DNA from: Tamlana sp. I1
Lineage (GTDB): Bacteria > Bacteroidota > Bacteroidia > Flavobacteriales > Flavobacteriaceae
NCBI RefSeq assembly: GCF_015355625.1
Contig: NZ_JACLAF010000008.1
Location: 159,325 to 223,324, forward strand
DNA: 64,000 bases
Reading direction: 5' to 3'
The translations under genes and the position numbers were made by a program. Each line of letters begins with the position of its first letter. Position 1 is the stretch's first letter. Below the pieces are notes generated by a model. It was not told the DNA's origin. It searched no databases and saw nothing but the letters and a program-made list of their open reading frames with translations. Below, in pieces: positions 58,679-64,000 of this stretch.

Positions 58679-60073
58679 ATGGAAGCAGCGATTATTTTAA
58701 TATTTGTAAGTGGTTATTTAGCCATTACATTAGAACACAGTATAAAGATTGATAAATTAATACCAGCCCTAGTCATGATGGCTAGTTGTTGGGCACTTTT
58801 AGCTTTAGGGCTAGATATGTTTCCAAATTGGTTCGAGTCTTCTACGCACACTTTAATCGATACATTTGGAAGTTTTTCTTTAGAAGAAAAGAAACATATG
58901 ATGGAGGAAACCCTGTTGCACCACTTAGGTAAAACAGCCGAAATTTTAGTATTCCTTATCGGTGCAATGACCATTGTTGAAATTATTGATTATTTCGACG
59001 GGTTTTCAACCATTAAAGACTTCATTAAAACCAGAAGTAAAGTTAGAATATTATGGATTTTTGCCATCTTAGCCTTTATTTTATCTGCAATTATTGATAA
59101 CCTTACAGCGACAATTGTTTTAATTTCAATTCTTCAAAAAATTGTAAAAGACCGCGATGTTCGTCTTTATTATGCAGGTTTAATTATTATAGCAGCAAAT
59201 GCTGGTGGGGCTTGGTCTCCAATTGGTGATGTAACTACCACTATGCTTTGGATCGGGAAAAAAGTAACCAGTGGACATTTGTTCGGTTATTTATTTCTTC
59301 CTTCATTCCTTTGTATGGCTGTGCCTACTTTAATAGCGTCTTTTATGCCTGTATTTAAAGGTGAATTAGACGTAGAGGAAGAGGAAGAAAAAGCGACATC
59401 TAAATACAGTACTGTGATGCTGTATTTAGGCCTTGGAGCGATTGTTTTTGTGCCTGTTTTTAAAATGGTAACGCACTTACCGCCTTATATGGGTATGATG
59501 TTGTCTTTAGGCGTTGTAGCTATATTTGCTGAAATTTATAGTAGTGCCAGATTTAGCATGACTAAAGTAGATAAATCAGAAAGTGATGCACATGCCCACC
59601 ATAGTCCAGTACATCATTCGCTTTCTAGAATTGAATTACCAAGTATTTTATTCTTTTTAGGGATTTTAATGGCTGTAGCAGCATTAGAGTCATTAGGTAT
59701 TTTATTTGGTTTCGCAGGAACTTTACAAGAGGTTATGCCTATGTTAGGAACTGAAATTCACGCAGGTGAAGGGGTGTCCGATTTGGTGGTTTTATTATTA
59801 GGTGTGAGTTCTGCCATTATTGATAATGTGCCGTTAGTAGCAGCCAGTTTAGGAATGTTTCATGAGCCTTTAGATAATGAACTTTGGCACTTTATAGCCT
59901 TTTCTGCAGGAACAGGAGGAAGTATGTTAATTATTGGTTCTGCAGCAGGTGTTGTAGCGATGGGCATGGAGAAAATTGATTTCTTTTGGTACATAAAAAA
60001 GATTTCTTGGTTAGCTGCCATTGGATTTTTAGTAGGATCGGCTGCCTTTATGGTAACCAGAACTTTGTTTTAA
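58679..60073 (+). CDS. nhaD: Sodium/proton antiporter NhaD
   Basis: 464 residues, about twelve membrane helices. Recognisable ion-transporter family blocks are AILAFILSAIIDNLTATIVL and ANAGGAWSPIGDVTTTMLW, repeated as SSAIIDNVPLVAAS and GTGGSMLIIGSAAG in the second half. A His/Asp/Glu-rich cytoplasmic loop (SDAHAHHSPVHHS) is present. NhaD exports Na+ or Li+ for protons, as expected in a marine bacterium. A long hairpin follows the gene. Confidence 0.94.
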   Translation: MEAAIILIFVSGYLAITLEHSIKIDKLIPALVMMASCWALLALGLDMFPNWFESSTHTLIDTFGSFSLEEKKHMMEETLLHHLGKTAEILVFLIGAMTIVEIIDYFDGFSTIKDFIKTRSKVRILWIFAILAFILSAIIDNLTATIVLISILQKIVKDRDVRLYYAGLIIIAANAGGAWSPIGDVTTTMLWIGKKVTSGHLFGYLFLPSFLCMAVPTLIASFMPVFKGELDVEEEEEKATSKYSTVMLYLGLGAIVFVPVFKMVTHLPPYMGMMLSLGVVAIFAEIYSSARFSMTKVDKSESDAHAHHSPVHHSLSRIELPSILFFLGILMAVAALESLGILFGFAGTLQEVMPMLGTEIHAGEGVSDLVVLLLGVSSAIIDNVPLVAASLGMFHEPLDNELWHFIAFSAGTGGSMLIIGSAAGVVAMGMEKIDFFWYIKKISWLAAIGFLVGSAAFMVTRTLF

Positions 60074-60085
60074 TTAAAAAAATAA

Positions 60086-60125
60086 TGTTCTTACTCGCGA
60101 AAAACGGTTTTCGCGAGTAAGAACA
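60086..60125. terminator. Long hairpin after nhaD
   Basis: Perfect 18-bp stem (60086-60103 with 60108-60125) and a 4-base loop. There is no T run on the plus strand, but an A run before it would give T residues on the minus strand. It may act as a terminator or transcript-end protector between nhaD and exbB. Confidence 0.6.
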
Positions 60126-60176
60126 TACTTTAACAAAAAAAGTAACGTTATTAAGTTGCAATAAACCCAATACTAT

Positions 60177-60878
60177 ATGTTGAATTTATTAATACAAAAT
60201 GCACAAGAAGGTGTTGATGTGCTTACTGAAGGAGAATCGGTTGAAAAGACACTTTCAATTATTGAATTAATTACAAGCGGAGGCGCTGCAGGGCAAATTA
60301 TTATTCTAGTCCTTTTTTTACTTTTAGTAGGTGCTATTTATATTTATTTTGAACGCATTTTTGCTATAAAAGCAGCATCAACAATCGATGCTAATTTTAT
60401 GAATCAGATTAAAGATTATGTGAGCCAAGGTAAAATTGAAGCTGCGCAATTGTTGTGTTCTCAAGTTAATACCCCTGTGTCTCGTTTAATTGGTAAAGGG
60501 GTTTCTAGAATAGGAAAACCTTTGGCCGATATAAATACAGCGATTGAAAACGCTGGGCGTTTAGAAATCTACGGATTAGAGAAAAATGTAAGTGTGTTGG
60601 CAACTATTTCTGGAGCTGCGCCAATGATTGGTTTCTTAGGAACGGTAGTAGGGATGATTCTTGCTATTTTCGAATTAGCAAACGCAGGTGGAAGCATTCA
60701 AATGGATGTTTTAGCGAGCGGTTTATATACGGCCATGACAACTACTGTAGCGGGTTTAATAGTAGGTATTGTGGCTTACATAACCTACAACCATTTGGTA
60801 GTAAAAACCGATAAAGTAGTGTATCAAATGGAAGCACACTCTTTAGAGTTTTTAGATCACTTAAACGAACCTACTTAG
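60177..60878 (+). CDS. exbB: MotA/TolQ/ExbB proton channel family protein
   Basis: 233 residues with one N-terminal and two later membrane helices. The ExbB core is ATISGAAPMIGFLGTVVGMI then LYTAMTTTVAGLIVGIVAY. With ExbD it forms the inner-membrane motor that uses the proton gradient to drive TonB. Stop and the exbD ATG are separated by one base. Confidence 0.94.
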   Translation: MLNLLIQNAQEGVDVLTEGESVEKTLSIIELITSGGAAGQIIILVLFLLLVGAIYIYFERIFAIKAASTIDANFMNQIKDYVSQGKIEAAQLLCSQVNTPVSRLIGKGVSRIGKPLADINTAIENAGRLEIYGLEKNVSVLATISGAAPMIGFLGTVVGMILAIFELANAGGSIQMDVLASGLYTAMTTTVAGLIVGIVAYITYNHLVVKTDKVVYQMEAHSLEFLDHLNEPT

Positions 60879-60879
60879 T

Positions 60880-61272
60880 ATGAACTTTAGAGGAAGAAAT
60901 AAAGTAACACCCGAATTCAATATGTCGTCTATGACGGATATTGTTTTCTTGCTTCTTATATTTTTTATGATTGCTTCTACTTTAGTAACCACAAACGCCA
61001 TCGATATTTTATTGCCAAAAGCCAGTGGGAAAACTGAAAACAAGAAGTCTATAGCAGTTAGCATAAAAAAAGACTTAACGTATTATATTGATCAAAAACG
61101 TGTTGGAGAGAGCGTTTTAGAAAACGAATTATTAGCGCTTTTATCCACCGAAGAAAAACCAACCATTGTTTTACGTGCCGAAAAATCTGTGCCCGTAGAA
61201 AATGTGGTTAAGGTCATGGATATTGCCAATAGAAATAAATTCAAGGTTATTTTAGCGGTTAAGCCTAATTAA
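60880..61272 (+). CDS. exbD: Biopolymer transport protein ExbD
   Basis: 130 residues: a short cytoplasmic start, a single membrane helix with the proton-carrying aspartate (NMSSMTDIVFLLLIFFMIAS, Asp at residue 22), and a periplasmic domain ending VILAVKPN. Pairs with ExbB. The TonB-like gene starts 2 bases later. Confidence 0.94.
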   Translation: MNFRGRNKVTPEFNMSSMTDIVFLLLIFFMIASTLVTTNAIDILLPKASGKTENKKSIAVSIKKDLTYYIDQKRVGESVLENELLALLSTEEKPTIVLRAEKSVPVENVVKVMDIANRNKFKVILAVKPN

Positions 61273-61274
61273 AA

Positions 61275-62159
61275 ATGAAATACTTAGAAACTAGTCACGA
61301 ACGGAATTCAGCAAAACTAACGGCATTAATTTCCGTTATTATATTGCTGCTTTTATTTGTGGTTGGTACAAAGTATATGGATCCACCAGAAGAGTATGGC
61401 GTGGCTGTAAATTTTGGTGATTCTAATGTAGGGAAAGGTGATGTTCAACCTTTAAAACCTATAAAATCAGAGCCGAAAGAAATTGAAGAACCACCGCAGC
61501 CCGATGTCTCGGAAGCTGAGCCAGCTCCTGCAAAACCATCAGAAAATAAAGAAGAGGTGCTTACTGAAGATAATTCGGAAGCCATTGCCATAAAAAAGCA
61601 AAAAGAAGCTGAAGCGAAGGCGAAGGCTGAAGCAGATGCTAAAGCCAAAGAGAAAGCTATTGCCGATGCTAAAGCTAAGGCTGAAGCCGAAAAAAAAGCT
61701 AAAGAAAAGCGTGAGCAAGACGAAAAGAAGAAAAAACTGGATGCCTTAATTGGTGGCGTTAAAAAATCTGAAGGTTCTGAAACTGGAGGAGAAGGCAATG
61801 ATAACAAAGCAGGGGATAAAGGCCAGTTAGATGGTAATCCTTATGCTTCTAGTTATTTTGGCGGACAAGGTTCTGGAAGTGGCGGTGTAGGCTATGGCTT
61901 GAATGGGCGAGGCAAAGCTTCTTTTAAAATGGTAAAACAAGATTGCAACGAGTCTGGAATGGTTGTAGTTCAGATTGTTGTGAACCAAAACGGAAATGTT
62001 ATTGAAGCTACTCCAGGTTACAAAGGCACCACAAATACAGCACCCTGTTTATTAGAACCTGCAAAAAAAATTGCAATGTCTCATAAATGGAAGGCAGATC
62101 CAAAAGCGCCTACACGTCAAATAGGCTTTGTGAGTGTCAATTTTCAAATAAGTGAATAA
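61275..62159 (+). CDS. tonB: TonB-like energy transducer
   Basis: 294 residues. One N-terminal membrane anchor (LTALISVIILLLLFVVGT), a long proline/glutamate and lysine/alanine-rich spacer (about 55-165, crossing the periplasm, with AKAKAEADAKAKEK-type repeats), a glycine-rich hinge (GGQGSGSGGVGYGLNG) and a short C-terminal domain ending VSVNFQISE. It links the ExbB-ExbD motor to outer-membrane receptors. The C-terminal domain is of the small type found in Bacteroidota. Confidence 0.92.
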   Translation: MKYLETSHERNSAKLTALISVIILLLLFVVGTKYMDPPEEYGVAVNFGDSNVGKGDVQPLKPIKSEPKEIEEPPQPDVSEAEPAPAKPSENKEEVLTEDNSEAIAIKKQKEAEAKAKAEADAKAKEKAIADAKAKAEAEKKAKEKREQDEKKKKLDALIGGVKKSEGSETGGEGNDNKAGDKGQLDGNPYASSYFGGQGSGSGGVGYGLNGRGKASFKMVKQDCNESGMVVVQIVVNQNGNVIEATPGYKGTTNTAPCLLEPAKKIAMSHKWKADPKAPTRQIGFVSVNFQISE

Positions 62160-62160
62160 A

Positions 62161-63378
62161 ATGACTTATAACGATACGCTAGACTGGATGTTTTCTCAAC
62201 TTCCTATGTATCAAAAGCAAGGTGCAACAGCTTTCAAAAAAGATTTATCGAACACCGTTAAATTAGCAAAGCATTTAAATTCTCCCGAAAATCACTTTAA
62301 ATCCATTCATGTAGCAGGAACAAACGGAAAAGGTTCTACAAGTCATATGTTAGCTTCTATTTTACAAGAAGCTGGCTATAAAGTGGGCTTATATACATCG
62401 CCGCATTTAAAGGATTTTAGAGAGCGTATTAAAATTAACGGGAAGGAAGTTTCTAAAGCCTTTGTAATTGATTTTATAGCTAAAAATAAACCGTTTTTTG
62501 AAGCTAATACCTTGTCTTTTTTTGAAATGACTGTTGGTATGGCTTTTGAGTATTTTTCAGAACAAAAAGTTGATATCGCCGTTGTTGAAGTCGGCATGGG
62601 AGGTAGATTAGATTCTACAAATATTATTACGCCCGAAGTTTCGGTTATTACCAACATAGGTCTCGATCATACACAGTTTTTAGGAAATACTCTAGATGCT
62701 ATTGCTTTTGAAAAAGGTGGTATTATAAAACCTCATGTACCTGTAGTTATAGGTGAAACACAGGCTGAAACTACGCCAGTTTTTATCGAATTAGCCAAGA
62801 AGAATCATTCAAAAATTGTTTTTGCCGATCAACAAGTCAAAGAAGTTTATACTTCTGATTTAATTGGCAGCTATCAATCAAAAAATATAAAAACGGTCAC
62901 TCAAGCTGTGAATGAACTTCGAGAAAAAGGCTTTGTAATTTCTGAAACAGATTTAAAAACAGGTTTAGCGCATGTTGTTAAAAATACTGGGTTATTAGGT
63001 AGATGGCAAGTTTTAGGACATAATCCAAAGGTAGTTTGCGACACAGGACACAATGAAGCTGGATTAACCGATGTGATGAAGCAATTGGCTAAAGAAAGTT
63101 TTGACGACCTACATCTAGTTTTCGGAGTGGTTAATGATAAAGATTTGGGGGCTATTGTTCATTTATTACCTAAAAAAGCAAAATATTATTTTTGCAAACC
63201 AGATATTCCTCGTGGCATGGATGAAATTATTTTAAAACAGACATTAAATGCGTTTGGTTTGAAAGGAGAGGCTTATAATTCTGTAAATGAAGCATATAAA
63301 TCGGCCTTAAATCATGCTACCGCGACTGATTTTATCTATATAGGCGGAAGTACTTTTGTTGTAGCAGAAATAATTTAA
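62161..63378 (+). CDS. folC: Bifunctional dihydrofolate/folylpolyglutamate synthase
   Basis: 405 residues from the ATG at 62161 (a GTG at 62152 overlaps the TonB stop and is less likely). ATP loop HVAGTNGKGSTSHMLASIL, then LYTSPHLKDFRERI and a VEVGMGGRLDSTNI block identify FolC; the C-terminal Mur-ligase-like domain has VCDTGHNEAG. It adds glutamate to dihydropteroate and folates. It directly follows the TonB gene, but the functional link is positional only. Confidence 0.94.
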   Translation: MTYNDTLDWMFSQLPMYQKQGATAFKKDLSNTVKLAKHLNSPENHFKSIHVAGTNGKGSTSHMLASILQEAGYKVGLYTSPHLKDFRERIKINGKEVSKAFVIDFIAKNKPFFEANTLSFFEMTVGMAFEYFSEQKVDIAVVEVGMGGRLDSTNIITPEVSVITNIGLDHTQFLGNTLDAIAFEKGGIIKPHVPVVIGETQAETTPVFIELAKKNHSKIVFADQQVKEVYTSDLIGSYQSKNIKTVTQAVNELREKGFVISETDLKTGLAHVVKNTGLLGRWQVLGHNPKVVCDTGHNEAGLTDVMKQLAKESFDDLHLVFGVVNDKDLGAIVHLLPKKAKYYFCKPDIPRGMDEIILKQTLNAFGLKGEAYNSVNEAYKSALNHATATDFIYIGGSTFVVAEII

Positions 63379-63397
63379 AATTTTTTTAAAAAAAGCT

Positions 63398-63427
63398 TTT
63401 GCAATGTGAAAAACTAGTTTATATTTG
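63398..63427 (+). promoter_or_regulatory. Consensus Bacteroidota promoter of tRNA-Val
   Basis: TTTG at 63398-63401, an 18-base spacer and TATATTTG at 63420-63427, the full consensus for the phylum. Its downstream edge is 16 bases from the first base of the tRNA. Confidence 0.8.
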
Positions 63428-63443
63428 CAGCTCCTTACAAGAA

Positions 63444-63518
63444 GGGCGCGTAGCTCAGTTGGTTCAGAGCACTTGGTTTACACCCAAGGGGTCAGGGGTT
63501 CGAATCCCTTCGCGCCCA
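63444..63518 (+). tRNA. tRNA-Val (anticodon UAC)
   Basis: 75-base cloverleaf: acceptor stem gggcgcg with cgcgccc, D arm gctc/gagc, anticodon arm cttgg-tttacac-ccaag giving anticodon TAC (reads GUA and related valine codons), and T arm aggggttcgaatccct. Discriminator A; the CCA tail is not encoded. A consensus promoter lies upstream and a terminator downstream, so it is a single-gene transcript. Confidence 0.96.
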
Positions 63519-63527
63519 CAGAAATTA

Positions 63528-63557
63528 AAAACCTGATGATAATTCATCAGGTTTTTT
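63528..63557 (+). terminator. Terminator after tRNA-Val
   Basis: 12-bp stem (aaaacctgatga / tcatcaggtttt), 4-base loop and T run, starting 10 bases after the tRNA. Confidence 0.85.
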
Positions 63558-63627
63558 GCTTTTAAATATGTTCCTTTTTCATTTTTTTATTGTAGTTTAC
63601 AAGAGCATTGTTTAAAACTCTCAACAA

Positions 63628-63876
63628 ATGATAAGCAGTAGCATTCAGGAAACATATAAAGAAATCTTTAAATCTTACGATAAGCCTTCATTAGAGAAGC
63701 ATATCGAGAAGATTATTGAGCTCGATGCATTCTTACCTTATTCTTCTACATTTTTCTGCATTACCAATACGCAAAATTTAACTTTTGAATATGTTAGTAA
63801 AAATATTAACGTTTGTTTGGGGTTGGATAGGGATCAAGAGCAAAAGTTGTGGGATTTTAGAATTAAGCAAAATTAG
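63628..63876 (+). pseudogene. PAS-type regulator gene truncated by an IS element
   Basis: The first 65-70 residues (MISSSIQETYKEIFKSYDKP ... FCITNTQNLTFEYVSKNINV) look like the N-terminus of a PAS/LuxR-type flavobacterial regulator. The text after about codon 68 (DQEQKLWDFRIKQN) is unlike the family and falls in DNA that also encodes, on the other strand, the end of a transposase. The gene is therefore interrupted near 63830, and the protein lacks the rest of the PAS domain and any HTH domain. Confidence 0.6.
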
Positions 63877-64000
63877 TAGTTAATCTATAGAGGAAGAATT
63901 TTACGTTTCTCACGCCTCTGAACTGCGTTCTAAAAGCTTTAATTTTGGCATTAAAGGATTCTGCAGAAGCATTTGTACTTCTATTAATAAAATAGTTTAG
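63863..64000 (-). mobile_element. ISL3-like transposase, C-terminal end (cut by window)
   Basis: On the minus strand the frame is open from 64000 to a TAA at 63863-63865. It reads LNYFINRSTNASAESFNAKI, then KAFRTQFRGVRNVKFFLYRL and TTNFA, matching the C-terminus of DDE ISL3-family (ISAon1-like) transposases, with the conserved S-A-E-S-F-N-A-K-I-K region. The IS end should lie just left of 63863. The element extends beyond the window. Confidence 0.8.

Noticed and set aside
61445..61807. 120-codon minus-strand frame rich in serine and alanine
   Set aside because: It is the reverse of the Lys/Ala/Glu-rich TonB spacer; the length comes from biased codons.

Overview
The window looks like chromosomal DNA of a member of the Flavobacteriaceae (Bacteroidota), probably marine. 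The support is the AT-rich sequence, promoters of the TTTG-N18-TAnnTTTG type, weak ribosome binding sites, densely overlapping ATGA gene junctions and gene content typical of that family: a mevalonate pathway, an SpeA/SpeB/deoxyhypusine-synthase-like polyamine operon, NhaD, and an arsenosugar (ArsM/ArsS) locus. I do not assign a genus.

Layout. 1-17.6 kb is mostly housekeeping: an OmpA-like protein (cut by the window edge), transketolase and transaldolase, a methionine sulfoxide repair cluster (msrB, msrA, selO and a divergent msrA paralogue), an aldo/keto reductase, tesB, a glycerophosphodiesterase and a BaiN-like flavoprotein, a RelE/ParE-type toxin-antitoxin pair, DUF1697, mevalonate pathway genes with a UbiA prenyltransferase, an acetyltransferase relic, and an RsuA/RluB-like protein that has lost the catalytic aspartate. 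17.6-24.2 kb is an accessory island: small orphan genes, several with single-indel frameshifts at simple repeats, two related putative immunity-type proteins, a RAYT transposase remnant, dispersed hairpin repeats, a 45-bp direct repeat at both ends of the decayed part, a VapBC-like pair and a structured repeat element. 24.2-30.5 kb holds the polyamine operon, two small conserved acidic proteins and an RMD1/DUF155 protein. 30.5-38 kb, mainly minus strand, has three glycosyltransferases and a flavoprotein/membrane ferredoxin pair.

38-56 kb is the most interesting part. Genes of an arsenosugar locus (TIGR04283 and TIGR04282 glycosyltransferases, DUF547, sterol-desaturase-like hydroxylase, ArsM, purine nucleoside phosphorylase, rhodanese, ArsS, carboxymuconolactone-decarboxylase-like protein) are split by an 8-kb block of two convergent gene pairs. 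The plus pair is an exported SxxK serine hydrolase and an NTT/MFS-like transporter fused to HEAT repeats. The minus pair is an apparently exported ATP-grasp/phosphohistidine dikinase (order as in glucan water dikinases, with an N-terminal half I do not recognise) and a second exported SxxK hydrolase. A dikinase with a signal peptide beside an ATP/ADP-carrier-like protein suggests an extracytoplasmic, nucleotide-dependent modification system that I cannot match to a described pathway.

56-64 kb returns to core functions: acyl-CoA dehydrogenase, AnmK, NhaD, an ExbB-ExbD-TonB operon, FolC and tRNA-Val(UAC). The window ends in an ISL3-like transposase that has cut a PAS-type regulator gene.

A second theme is dispersed palindromic repeats. 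Copies lie between genes, against a start codon, and in frame inside two essential-looking genes (mvaD and a membrane glycosyltransferase).
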